Part shown: positions 7,781-15,789 of the stretch, piece by piece
How the letters are laid out: each line of letters opens with the position of its first letter
Position numbering within the stretch: the stretch's first letter is position 1
Assembly (NCBI RefSeq): GCF_905372745.1
Contig: NZ_CAJPQR010000011.1
Coordinates: 1 to 64,000 of the forward strand
DNA: 64,000 nt
Origin: an uncultured Campylobacter sp.
Lineage (GTDB): Bacteria > Campylobacterota > Campylobacteria > Campylobacterales > Campylobacteraceae
Reading direction: 5' to 3'
Position numbers and translations under genes: made by a program
Notes under the pieces: generated by a model
Database searches by the model: none
The model's input: only the letters and a program-made list of their open reading frames with translations
What the model was told of the DNA's origin: nothing

Positions 7781-8290
7781 TTATATCCCTCTAAACGCCG
7801 CCTTTGCGTTTTCTAGGTCGTTTGCGTCTGGGTGAGTTGCGGCTCTAGCCCATCTGGCTTCGCGCTCAGGGGTTACGGCGTAGCGCGGGTCGTTTGGTGC
7901 GGCTTCGCCCATTTTGCGTAGTTGCTCGATGACCTTTGGATCGATCGCGCCCTGACAGTAAAACTCGCGTAAAATTTCATTTTCGCCCTCGCGCAATACG
8001 ACTTTTGCTTTTTCTAGGCAGTTCATCGCGTGCTCGTGCTCGGGATCCATGCCTAGCGTCATAAATACGCCGACTTTCTTGCCCCTTACCTCGCGCAAAA
8101 AGCGTTTAAATTTAGGCTCCGCGTCGCCCTTATCGACGTAAAATCCAAGCGCGATAAAGTCGTAACTGTCCAAATTTAGGTGCAGATCCTCGGTAAATTT
8201 GACCGCTTTGCAGCCAAGTTCGTTTGCGATGGCAAGACCGACTTTCTCGGTATTTCCCGTCGCGCTCGTGTAGATAACTATTTTTTTCAT
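7781..8290 (-). CDS. flavodoxin-family electron carrier of the haem operon
   Basis: A 169-residue FMN-binding flavodoxin fold. The N-terminus IVIYTSATGNTEKVG (residues 4-18) contains the phosphate-binding loop S.TGNT, and IALGFYVDKGDAEPKF (near residues 46-61) is the second flavin loop. The tail after residue 130 (APNDPRYAVTPEREARW) is longer than in a housekeeping flavodoxin. It overlaps the radical SAM gene by 4 bases, so the two are translated together. In Fusobacterium nucleatum a flavodoxin (HmuF) is reported to work with the HutW homologue HmuW on anaerobic haem catabolism. By analogy this protein may reduce the radical SAM cluster or the linear tetrapyrrole product. An alternative is a BilS-like bilirubin-reductase partner. 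Confidence 0.8.
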   Translation of the reverse strand: MKKIVIYTSATGNTEKVGLAIANELGCKAVKFTEDLHLNLDSYDFIALGFYVDKGDAEPKFKRFLREVRGKKVGVFMTLGMDPEHEHAMNCLEKAKVVLREGENEILREFYCQGAIDPKVIEQLRKMGEAAPNDPRYAVTPEREARWARAATHPDANDLENAKAAFRGI

Positions 8291-9510
8291 TCAAAGTCCT
8301 TTTGTGAGATATTTGCTACTTCGGTGCCGATCGACATACCCCAAAATACGCCGTCGATCGTGTAGTTTAAAAAACCGTTTTCTATGCGCATATAGCCTTT
8401 GCTCTCGCATTTTTTGAAAAACTCCGTTAGCGCGTCAAACGTCTCGCCCTCAACCAGGCTTTTTACCTGCGCGAGGTCGATTTTCGGGTACATAAAGAGG
8501 CTTTTTAGCCGTCCCTCGGCGCGCTGTTTGTCGTCTACTTTGTTTATCATACGCATTTTTTCTTTAGCGTTATAGATGTCGTAGTAGCCTAGCCTTCCGC
8601 CCGAGCCTCTTCCTAGTGGCAGGATATCGGCGCCTTGGTGGCTTAGGCGGATATACTGATAGCGGTCGCGGCCGATGCGGTTAAATTTAGTATGCTCTAG
8701 CACCTCGTAGTTGCCCGTGCCTAGCAGCTTTTCAAAGAAAGCGTTGTGTAGCTCGTGCTCGTAGTTCACGTCGTAGTAGTCCTGCGTTACGGTCTTTGCG
8801 AGCTGCGATTTTTCAAAAAGCTGAAGCGAATAAAAGCTCGTGCTGTCGATTTCTAGCTCATCTACTAGGCGCGCGTCTTCTAGCACTTCGTCTATCGTTT
8901 GCTCAGGGTAGTTAAATATAATATCCGTGCAAACCATGCCGCTAAAATTTTGCTTGATCATTTTTAGGTGCTCTATCGCGCCTTTTTTGTCGTGGACGCG
9001 GTTTAGCAGTTTGCGACCTTTGTCCGAAAACGTCTGCACGCCGATGCTAAAGCGGTTTACGCCTAGGCTTTCTAGTAGGCGTACTTTGCTCAAATTTAGA
9101 TTATGCAGCGTGGTTTCTAGACTAAATTCGCAGTCGTCCGAGATATTAAAATTTGATCGCAGAGCCGTGATGATCGGTTCTAGGTGCTTTTCTTTTAGTA
9201 TCGTCGGAGTGCCGCCGCCAAAATATACGCTGCGGATATTTTTAGCTTGCAGATACGGAAATTTGCCGTATTTCCTGGTCTCGCCCAGCAGATACTGCGC
9301 GTAGCTGTCTAGCTCGTCTTCTAGTTTCGTGCGGTTCATCGAGCAAAACGAGCAGATATTATCGCAAAAAGGCACGTGGATATAGATCACGCCGTCTTTT
9401 TGCGCGGGCAGCTCCTCGGTTAAAAATTTCTCCACCTCGGCGTTAGTCGCCATTTTTATTTTTTTGGGACGCGTCGGCCCTGCGTGCCCCTTTTGTCTGA
9501 TTTCAAACAT
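8287..9510 (-). CDS. hutW: HutW/ChuW-like radical SAM haem-degradation enzyme
   Basis: A 407-residue HemN-like radical SAM protein. The cluster motif CDNICSFC (C49, C53, C56) follows YIHVPF, and the YFGGGTP SAM-binding motif lies near residue 94. E. coli O157:H7 ChuW, the characterised member, opens the haem ring without oxygen by a radical methyl transfer, releasing iron and anaerobilin. HemN, the alternative assignment, is an anaerobic coproporphyrinogen oxidase of about 450 residues. Three things favour HutW/ChuW: the neighbouring DUF2470 and flavodoxin genes, the SFCSMNR sequence after the cluster, and the lack of any haem-synthesis gene nearby. The start is the first in-frame ATG, 12 bases after the upstream gene. 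The substrate is inferred, not shown. Confidence 0.75.
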   Translation of the reverse strand: MFEIRQKGHAGPTRPKKIKMATNAEVEKFLTEELPAQKDGVIYIHVPFCDNICSFCSMNRTKLEDELDSYAQYLLGETRKYGKFPYLQAKNIRSVYFGGGTPTILKEKHLEPIITALRSNFNISDDCEFSLETTLHNLNLSKVRLLESLGVNRFSIGVQTFSDKGRKLLNRVHDKKGAIEHLKMIKQNFSGMVCTDIIFNYPEQTIDEVLEDARLVDELEIDSTSFYSLQLFEKSQLAKTVTQDYYDVNYEHELHNAFFEKLLGTGNYEVLEHTKFNRIGRDRYQYIRLSHQGADILPLGRGSGGRLGYYDIYNAKEKMRMINKVDDKQRAEGRLKSLFMYPKIDLAQVKSLVEGETFDALTEFFKKCESKGYMRIENGFLNYTIDGVFWGMSIGTEVANISQKDFE

Positions 9511-9522
9511 TTCGCGCCGCCG

Positions 9523-9792
9523 CTAGTTTTCCATACTATTTACTATATTTATGACTTCGTCGCGTAGGCTCTCGACCGTTAGTTCGGCTTTTTTCTCAAA
9601 CGGTACGAACACCTCGCCCTCGTCGCAGGCGATATGCATGCCGTCCTCGGTGATGTCGGTCATTTTGACGTTTTGCGGGTTGGTAAAGCCGCCGAATCTC
9701 GCGCACATATCCTCGGTAATGCCGATGAAGTTATCGTTCATCATTCCTAGCGCCATCTCTTTGGCTTCTCTTGCTTCTTCGTCCAGCTTCAT
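9523..9792 (-). CDS. small DUF2470 (HugZ C-terminal-like) protein
   Basis: An 89-residue protein that resembles the DUF2470 domain found at the C-terminus of HugZ/HutZ-type haem-iron proteins: a helix (MALGMMNDNFIGI), then MTDITEDGMHI, then a strand leading to VFVPFEKKAELTVESLRDEV. In HugZ-type proteins this domain helps bind haem. The usual HMN.DH histidines are replaced (MMNDN), so haem ligation must differ or be lost. A strong AAGGAG site precedes the ATG. It is the first gene after a possible internal promoter and lies 12 bases before the radical SAM gene. Likely role: haem delivery or scavenging for that enzyme (inference). Confidence 0.6.
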   Translation of the reverse strand: MKLDEEAREAKEMALGMMNDNFIGITEDMCARFGGFTNPQNVKMTDITEDGMHIACDEGEVFVPFEKKAELTVESLRDEVINIVNSMEN

Positions 9793-9814
9793 ATTATCTC
9801 CTTAGTTAAAAATG

Positions 9815-9830
9815 ATATTTGTTATTTTAA
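9815..9830 (-). promoter_or_regulatory. Fur-box-like site overlapping a -10 box
   Basis: GATATTTGTTATT at 9815-9827 matches the palindromic Fur core GATAATnATTATC at 9 of 12 positions. Read on the minus strand, TAAAAT at 9825-9830 is a -10 candidate overlapping it, about 33 bases upstream of the DUF2470 gene start. Repression of a haem-use operon by iron-bound Fur is expected, but the match is imperfect in AT-rich DNA. Confidence 0.3.
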
Positions 9831-9847
9831 CCGTTTCTAGCTGAATT

Positions 9848-11437
9848 TTAGCCCTTAACAAGCACGATTCGCCCGTTTTTTATCTCGTAAATTTTATCTG
9901 CCGCGTCAAAATACGCATCGTCGTGGCTGATCGCAAAAATCGTGTAGCCTTGCGCCTTAAGCCCCAGTAAAAACTCAGTGTAAAAATGCCGCCTAAACTC
10001 TGGGTCTTGATCGGCCGCCCACTCGTCAAGGATCAAAAATTTGCGCTTTTCAAGCAGCGCCGCGACCATCGCAAGGCGCTTTTTCTGGCCTTGAGAGAGA
10101 TTTAGCGTGCTAAATTTTCCGTCCTTGACGCTTACTTTATTTTCTATCGACATCTTTTTTAGCAGCACCTCTATCAGCGCCTCGTCGTCGCTCATAACCT
10201 CGTCAAAGAGATAAAAGTCGCTAAACACAGCACTGATCGTATTTGCGTAGCTTTTTAAATTTGACTCGGTAATCTTGACGTCGTCGGCGAACATCTCGCC
10301 GCTTTTTGGCGCTAAAAGCCCCGCTAAAATCATAAACAGCGTGCTTTTGCCGCTTCCGTTTTTGCCGATCAAAAACACCGTCTCGCCGCGTCTGATCTCT
10401 AAATTTATATCTTTTAACGCAAATTCGCTCCCCTCGTCGTAGGCGAAATTTATATCTTTTAGGCGTAGTTTTTGCCAAATTTGCGGAGTTGTCTCGCCTA
10501 GCTCAAATTCCGGCTCAAAGGGTGCTAGGTCTAGCTTTTTTAGCCGCTCGTAGGCGATACGCGCGCGAAAGACGCTAGGCACGGAGTAAAGCAGCATCAT
10601 GAGAGGCGCTCGCAAAAAAAGTATCGCCAAAGCCACCGTGATCGCGTCTTGTAGGCTTGCGGCGCCGCAAGCTAGGCAAAAATATATCTCGATGCCCACG
10701 GCGCCCAGCATCACGGTGTTTAGCCAGTTGCTCATAAAGGACTGATGGATCTCAGCTTTTACGATATTTTCGCGCAGGCTTTTTGCGTTGGGTATGAAAC
10801 GCTCCAGAAAAAGTCGCTTCGCACGGGCTAAATTTAAGCTAAGCTCCCTATGCCCCTCGATGCAGGTCTGATAGTCGCGGTATAGCGCGTCCTCGCACTT
10901 GCGGTATTGCTCGAAGTATTTGTGGATATTTTTGATCGAGCGCTTGCAGATCCACGTCGCCGCGCCCGTCCAAAGCACCAAAAACACGAAAATCTCGGCC
11001 GAGATATATAGCACATAAGCACCCGTCGCGCCGATGATGAGCACGCCTTGGATGATGCTTGGCACCTGCATAAAGCCGTCGGTTAGGCTGCGCACGTCGC
11101 TTGAGAGCGAGGCGATCAAATTCGACTTGCCCGCGGCTACGATTTTTTGATTTGCGGTATCTAGAATCCTTTTTATCGTTTTGGTGCGCAGTTCGTAGAC
11201 AAAATCGTTGCCGATCACGCTAAGAGCGATGCGCGAGAGCACCGAAAAGCCCAAAAACAAAATCAAAAGCGCGAAAAACGCGAGCAAAATTTGGGTGTCT
11301 TGTTCTTTTAAATTTAAGAGGTATTTGTTTATAAAGGCTAGTATTAGGATCCCCGAGCCGCTAAAAACGGCGCTAGATACGATCATAGCGATGATTTGCC
11401 AAAGCGTTTTTTTTGAGATTTTTTTAAACATTTTCAT
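9848..11437 (-). CDS. ABC exporter, fused membrane and ATPase domains (YojI/SyrD-like)
   Basis: A 529-residue half-transporter. Residues 1-300 hold about six membrane segments (clear ones at 12-37, 50-66, 128-160 and 243-290). The ATPase domain follows, with Walker A GKNGSGKST at 358-366, signature LSQGQ at 447-451 and Walker B FLILDE at 467-472. The unusual LSQGQKKRLA signature and single-chain layout match the cyclic-peptide/siderophore exporter group (YojI, SyrD, PvdE-like). It is co-directional with, and 55 bases upstream of, the haem genes, which suggests export of a haem breakdown product or of a metallophore. The substrate is unknown. No strong ribosome binding site precedes the first ATG; a second Met follows two codons later. 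Confidence 0.85.
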   Translation of the reverse strand: MKMFKKISKKTLWQIIAMIVSSAVFSGSGILILAFINKYLLNLKEQDTQILLAFFALLILFLGFSVLSRIALSVIGNDFVYELRTKTIKRILDTANQKIVAAGKSNLIASLSSDVRSLTDGFMQVPSIIQGVLIIGATGAYVLYISAEIFVFLVLWTGAATWICKRSIKNIHKYFEQYRKCEDALYRDYQTCIEGHRELSLNLARAKRLFLERFIPNAKSLRENIVKAEIHQSFMSNWLNTVMLGAVGIEIYFCLACGAASLQDAITVALAILFLRAPLMMLLYSVPSVFRARIAYERLKKLDLAPFEPEFELGETTPQIWQKLRLKDINFAYDEGSEFALKDINLEIRRGETVFLIGKNGSGKSTLFMILAGLLAPKSGEMFADDVKITESNLKSYANTISAVFSDFYLFDEVMSDDEALIEVLLKKMSIENKVSVKDGKFSTLNLSQGQKKRLAMVAALLEKRKFLILDEWAADQDPEFRRHFYTEFLLGLKAQGYTIFAISHDDAYFDAADKIYEIKNGRIVLVKG

Positions 11438-11499
11438 TCTTTTTTGAGAGCTTATTTCATTTTAGCCGCCATTTTATAAGAATATTTTTAAAATTTCGC

Positions 11500-11505
11500 T
11501 AAAAT
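11500..11505 (+). promoter_or_regulatory. putative -10 box of yigZ
   Basis: TAAAAT lies 24 bases before the TTG start of the yigZ-like gene, in the short region shared with the divergent ABC exporter gene. An AAAGGAG ribosome binding site follows before the start. Confidence 0.4.
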
Positions 11506-11528
11506 CTGGCTTTATTTAAAGGAGAAAA

Positions 11529-12137
11529 TTGCAAACGGTTTTGCGGGTCGTATCGACCAAAACTGAAGCCAAAAAATCGACGTTTTTGTGTTTTTTGTGC
11601 CCTATTTCGGAGTTTAAGGCCTTGCACGAGCGCCTAAAGGCCGAGCATCCAAAGGCCGCGCACGTCGTGTGGGCGCTGCGCGAGCGAAACGGCTACGGTC
11701 AGATAGTAGAAAATCAAAGCGACGACGGCGAGCCAAAGGGCACGAGCGGACAGCCCTCGCTAAACGCGCTCAGAGGCGCCCAGCTCGTAAACGCGGGCGC
11801 GCTCATTGTTCGGTATTTCGGCGGGATAAAGCTAGGCACGGGCGGACTCGTGCGAGCGTATGGCGCAGCGGTAAACGCGGCAATAGAGGAGGCCTCGGCC
11901 TGCGGCGCGCTGGCTAAATTTGAGATAAAATCGCTTTGCCTGTTTTTTACGCCATACGCGCTTGGCTCGCGCTTTGAGCACTATTTTGAAAAGCGAAATT
12001 TAAGCTTTGAGCGCGAATTTAACGAGGAGGGCGCGATCTGGCGAGCGGAGTTTAACAGCGCCGAATTTGAGGAATTTCAGGCATTTGCGAGTGGGTTTGA
12101 GCAAGAAGGGTTTAAATTTTACGCCTTGCCTCTATGA
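11529..12137 (+). CDS. yigZ: YigZ/IMPACT-family protein
   Basis: A 202-residue member of the YigZ/IMPACT family, whose bacterial function is poorly defined; eukaryotic IMPACT modulates translation control. The conserved core is visible: A.H.VWALR near residue 43, the DDGEP.GTSGQP motif (residues 65-77), and VRYFGGIKLGTGGLVRAYG around residues 94-112. The C-terminal half is a less conserved ferredoxin-like domain. The start is TTG, chosen because AAAGGAG lies at the right distance and no ATG fits the conserved N-terminus. It is divergent from the ABC exporter and alone in its transcript. Confidence 0.9.
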   Translation: MQTVLRVVSTKTEAKKSTFLCFLCPISEFKALHERLKAEHPKAAHVVWALRERNGYGQIVENQSDDGEPKGTSGQPSLNALRGAQLVNAGALIVRYFGGIKLGTGGLVRAYGAAVNAAIEEASACGALAKFEIKSLCLFFTPYALGSRFEHYFEKRNLSFEREFNEEGAIWRAEFNSAEFEEFQAFASGFEQEGFKFYALPL

Positions 12138-12856
12138 TTTTGGGGATAACGGCTCGTCTTTTGAGCGTCTTTGAATGAGCTTGCAAAAATATCGCTGCGG
12201 CAACCTATTTGGTTAGCCTTGCTCATTTTTGCTTCACAACATTCAAATCCATCTCAAAACAAGCGTAGCGTTTTTGCGAAGCAAAATGTTTCTATAAAAT
12301 ACTTGGCCTTATCGCTTTACGTTCAAAATTTGCCCGAATCAAATTTAATCAAAAATTTAAGCCGCAAGAAGCAAAAATGCTTGGCAAAACGTTAGCTTGC
12401 GGGCAGGCGGTTAGCGCTTGTGCGGGCGACGCAAACCAAAAGAGCAGATCTGCACGGGCGACGCCAAAGCCGCCTAGACCGTTTTAAAAGCACCGTCTTT
12501 GAGTTTTATTTCTTGACGGCGAAATTTTAGATTTTATCGGATTTTTTGAAATGAGGCATTAAATTTTGGTCGTAAAGCAGGGTAAATTTACTCAGACGCT
12601 TGGATATTTCGCACCCTGTCCGTGCTAAATTAAAGCGTCAAATTTAATACGTACAAGTCGGACGAGGGCAAGAATCTAAAACTAAGCTTAAGTGATGGCG
12701 CCAAGTTGTATTTTATAAATTTAAGTCCTTTTGCTGCGTCGCCAAATTTTATTCTTAGCGCATTTTGGTTGATTTAACCTAGCCGTCGCGATTTAACGGC
12801 TAAATTTAACCGAGCCGCAAAAGCCGCCTTAGCGCAGCGAACATTTTGATAAAAAT
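12138..12856. other. 719-bp gene-free region
   Basis: A 74-codon frame at 12171-12395 has no ribosome binding site or recognisable motif and is not called. The 9-base word GGGCGACGC occurs twice (near 12424 and 12457), flanking a perfect palindrome GCAGATCTGC at 12444-12453. Two alternative stems, 12174-12180/12221-12227 and 12183-12190/12225-12232, overlap just after yigZ. No clear terminator was found between the convergent genes. Confidence 0.4.
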
Positions 12857-13474
12857 CTAAAACCGTCCGTCTAGCCGCTTTAACCAAAAGTCCAAATTTG
12901 CCTGCTCGGCTTTTAGCGTCGTTTTTTCGCCGTGTCCGGGATAAAGCGTAAAATCCCCCTGCATTTTTTTGCATTTTAGCAGGCTTTGGCGCATATCCTC
13001 GGCGTTTGAAAACAAAAAATCATAGCGTCCGATCGAGCCTTTAAATAAAAAGTCTCCGCTAAAAATAACGTCGTCCACGCGCACCATACAGCATCCCGGC
13101 GTATGTCCCGGAAAATGCATAAACTCGATCTCAAAGTCTTCTATCTTAAATTTAGCGTCCTCAAATTTCGCTCCGCCTACGCAGATCGCCTCGTCGGTCG
13201 TCTCGTATCCTGCGCCCCAAACGTCGTCTTTTAGCATAAAGGCATCGTTATTATGAATGTGCGTAGAAATATTAAAAAAATTTTTTAAGCGGGCGCAGTC
13301 AAAAATATGGTCAAAGTGTCCGTGCGTGTTTAGTATCGTGAGTGGAGCGTGTGAAATTTCGCAAACGTAATTAAACGAATCTTGTCCCGCATCAATGATG
13401 ATTTCACGCCCATTTTTGGATATTACGTAGCAATTAGTTTGATAATCGCCGCATGGTTTTGATAAAATTTTCAA
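12857..13474 (-). CDS. metallo-beta-lactamase-fold hydrolase, glyoxalase II-like
   Basis: A 205-residue MBL-fold enzyme with the full metal set: THGHFDH (the HxHxDH motif, near residues 50-56), HFPGHTPG with the third metal His (near residue 120), the bridging Asp in FSGDFLF, and a final YPGHGE His. This short form lacks the C-terminal substrate domain of true glyoxalase II and is common in bacteria as a GloB-like thioesterase of uncertain substrate. The start is TTG, preceded by AAAAGGA. C. jejuni has, as I recall, a similar gene next to nadE, as here. Confidence 0.88.
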   Translation of the reverse strand: MKILSKPCGDYQTNCYVISKNGREIIIDAGQDSFNYVCEISHAPLTILNTHGHFDHIFDCARLKNFFNISTHIHNNDAFMLKDDVWGAGYETTDEAICVGGAKFEDAKFKIEDFEIEFMHFPGHTPGCCMVRVDDVIFSGDFLFKGSIGRYDFLFSNAEDMRQSLLKCKKMQGDFTLYPGHGEKTTLKAEQANLDFWLKRLDGRF

Positions 13475-13590
13475 GCTAGTCCTTTTGTAAATTTTAATTA
13501 AAATAGATTGTATATTTTTTAAGCTTAAAAGTTAAATTTATAATTATAAATGTATAATTAAGAAAAAAGTTAAATTTGACGGCGGAGACG

Positions 13591-14346
13591 ATGAGAGATT
13601 GGGCGAAGATTAGCGAGAAAATCGTAGAATTTTTGACGAGCTACCTTAAAAAAAGCGGCGCAAATGGTTTTGTTTTGGGCGTTAGCGGCGGTCTGGACTC
13701 TGCCGTTGTAGCCGCTCTTTGCGCGCGCACGGGCTTTGAAATGCATGCGCTTTTGATGCCGACGAAGTACTCAAACGAGCGAAATTTAAGTGACGCGCTA
13801 AAGCTTTGCGAAGATCTAAAAATAACGCATAAAATCATCGAAATCCAGCCGATTTTGGATAGTTTTACCGCGCAAATCGGCGAGCCGCTGTCAAATTTGC
13901 GTATGGGAAACCTAAGCGCAAGAGCCAGGATGTGCCTGCTTTATGACTATTCGGCAAAGATAAACGCGCTAGTTGTGGGTACTAGCAACAAAAGCGAACG
14001 CCTTCTTGGATACGGTACGATCTACGGCGATATGGCGTGCGCGCTAAATCCGATCGGCGAGCTTTTTAAGACTGAAATTTACGAGCTGGCGCGCGAACTA
14101 GGCATCGATGAAAAAATCATCGCAAAAGCCCCGTCTGCCGACCTTTGGGAAGGGCAAAGCGACGAGGTTGATATAGGCTATAGCTACGAGCGGCTGGATG
14201 AAGTTTTACGTCTGACGCAGAGTAAAAGCGAGGCTGAACTGGCGCGAGAATTTGATCAAAAGCTCGTCTCTACGGTGTTTTCAAGAATGAGAGCAAATAA
14301 ATTTAAGCTCTCGTTGCCGCCAATTGCTAGCCTAGAGGACGAGTAA
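13591..14346 (+). CDS. nadE: ammonia-dependent NAD+ synthetase
   Basis: NadE amidates nicotinate adenine dinucleotide to NAD+ using ATP and ammonia, the last step of NAD synthesis. The ATP-pyrophosphatase P-loop SGGLDS is at residues 32-37; GTSNKSE and the DLWEGQSDE segment line the active site. With 251 residues it is the short, ammonia-only form without a glutaminase domain. I chose ATG 13591 because the following RDW matches the start of C. jejuni NadE as I recall it. A TTG 15 bases upstream is possible but has a poorer context. It is divergent from the MBL hydrolase gene. Confidence 0.93.
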   Translation: MRDWAKISEKIVEFLTSYLKKSGANGFVLGVSGGLDSAVVAALCARTGFEMHALLMPTKYSNERNLSDALKLCEDLKITHKIIEIQPILDSFTAQIGEPLSNLRMGNLSARARMCLLYDYSAKINALVVGTSNKSERLLGYGTIYGDMACALNPIGELFKTEIYELARELGIDEKIIAKAPSADLWEGQSDEVDIGYSYERLDEVLRLTQSKSEAELAREFDQKLVSTVFSRMRANKFKLSLPPIASLEDE

Positions 14347-14652
14347 AATTTGAGCTAAATTTACCGGTTTTGGCGCGTAAATTTAGCTGAGACTTTTTGC
14401 TATATAAACGGTAAAACGCCCTAAAACGAGAAAATACAGGCTCGCGGCAGCGAGCGCAGATTAAATTTGCTCGCAAGTTTGATTTAATCTCGCGGCGGCA
14501 AGTGCTAGTTTGGCGGCTTGGACGCGTCGTTTGATGCGAGCGGAAAAACATAAGGGGCTGATTTAAACGAGCGTAAAATCATAAAATCTCGCGCTAAAGT
14601 CGGTCGATATTAAAAACAAGAAAAGGTAAAAAATAAAAATAAGGAGGTCAGA
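14347..14652. other. gene-free spacer with a hairpin before the DegT gene
   Basis: About 300 bases with no supported gene. AGATTAAAT at 14458-14466 pairs with ATTTAATCT at 14482-14490, and inside the loop TTG/CAA can pair again, giving a stable stem-loop. CTCGCGGC is repeated on both sides of it. A strong AAGGAGGT ribosome binding site at 14641-14648 ends the region. Confidence 0.4.
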
Positions 14653-15789
14653 ATGGAAGAAATAGCGTTTTTTAGACCGTCTATCGACGATACGGAGATA
14701 AATCTCATCAAAGAGGCGCTAAAAGACCACGGCTCGGCGATCGTGGGAAGATTTGAGAGCGAGCTACAGGAGTATTTTGGCGTCAAGCACGCCATAACGA
14801 CGAATAACAACAGCGCGGCGCATCATCTGGCGCTTTGTTCGATGGATCTAAAGCGCGGCGATAAGATCATCTGCTCGGTAAATTCTACCCCTAGCGTCGC
14901 GCAGGCGATTAGGCATTTTGACGCCGAGCCGATATTTGTCGATATAAACGAAGACGACTTTAATATGAACGCCGAGTCTCTAAGAAATACGCTAAAAATC
15001 CACAATCACAAAAAGCTAAAAGGAATCTTCGTAAATCATATAGGCGGGCAGGCTGCCGATATGGACGAGATATACGACATCGCTAACGAATACGAAATAA
15101 AAGTGCTAAGCGATGCGGGAAAATCTATAGGACTAACGTATAACGGCGTCAAAATCGGCTCTGATAAGCGCTCGCTAGTCTCTTGCTTTAATATGCATTC
15201 GCAAATGACTAATCCAATCGCGACGGCGGGATTTATGCTCACTAACGACGATGCTATCGCCGAGCGCGCTAGGCTGCTACGCAACTATGCCATCGTAAAA
15301 GGCGGCATAGATAAAGACGGCAACCTAGGCTATATCTACGACGTCGTGGATATCGGCGTGAAGTATGATCTAACCGGACTTTGCGCCGCATACTCGATGG
15401 CTCAGTTTGAAAAAAACGATAAATTTATCCAGCGTCGCCGCGCTATCGCCGCGCTGTACGACGAGGCGCTAGCAGACTGCCCGCACGTCTCGCTTCCGAT
15501 CAAAAAACGCGATCACATATATATCCAGTACATCATCAAAATCGACAAAAATCGCGACGGGTTTGCCAAAGAGCTGCTAGAGCGCGGCATTCACACGGCG
15601 CTTCACTATAAGCCTATGCATCTTTTAAGCTACTATAAAAGTAAATATTCGCTTAAGGTAAATTCTTTTCCTAACGCGTTAAGGACGTATCAGCAGGTGC
15701 TTTCGCTTCCGGTTTATAACGCGCTTAGCGACGAGGAGGCGCACCGCGTGTGCGAGACTATGCTGGAGATAGCTAGAACTCGTGCTTAA
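14653..15789 (+). CDS. DegT/DnrJ/EryC1-fold protein lacking the PLP lysine
   Basis: A 378-residue protein with the DegT-family sugar aminotransferase fold: opening FFRPSIDDTEI, cofactor loop TTNNNSAAHHL near residue 50, and the Asp (D154) that pairs with the PLP ring nitrogen. The segment that normally reads S.H..K reads SCFNMH here, so His182 replaces the Schiff-base lysine. In ColD, a relative that removes a 3-hydroxyl from GDP-4-keto-6-deoxymannose, His stands at this position. This protein therefore cannot be a standard aminotransferase and may be a dehydratase-like or regulatory homologue. Its stop overlaps the lpxK start by 8 bases, hinting at a role in surface sugar or lipid A chemistry. 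It has an excellent AAGGAGGT site. In C. jejuni, as I recall, nadE and lpxK are adjacent without it. Confidence 0.8.
   Translation: MEEIAFFRPSIDDTEINLIKEALKDHGSAIVGRFESELQEYFGVKHAITTNNNSAAHHLALCSMDLKRGDKIICSVNSTPSVAQAIRHFDAEPIFVDINEDDFNMNAESLRNTLKIHNHKKLKGIFVNHIGGQAADMDEIYDIANEYEIKVLSDAGKSIGLTYNGVKIGSDKRSLVSCFNMHSQMTNPIATAGFMLTNDDAIAERARLLRNYAIVKGGIDKDGNLGYIYDVVDIGVKYDLTGLCAAYSMAQFEKNDKFIQRRRAIAALYDEALADCPHVSLPIKKRDHIYIQYIIKIDKNRDGFAKELLERGIHTALHYKPMHLLSYYKSKYSLKVNSFPNALRTYQQVLSLPVYNALSDEEAHRVCETMLEIARTRA

Noticed and set aside
8287..9510. HemN coproporphyrinogen oxidase
   Set aside because: Not fully excluded, but the neighbouring DUF2470 and flavodoxin genes and the sequence after the cluster fit HutW/ChuW better.
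12171..12395. 74-codon plus-strand frame after yigZ
   Set aside because: No ribosome binding site, biased composition typical of non-coding DNA here, and no motif.
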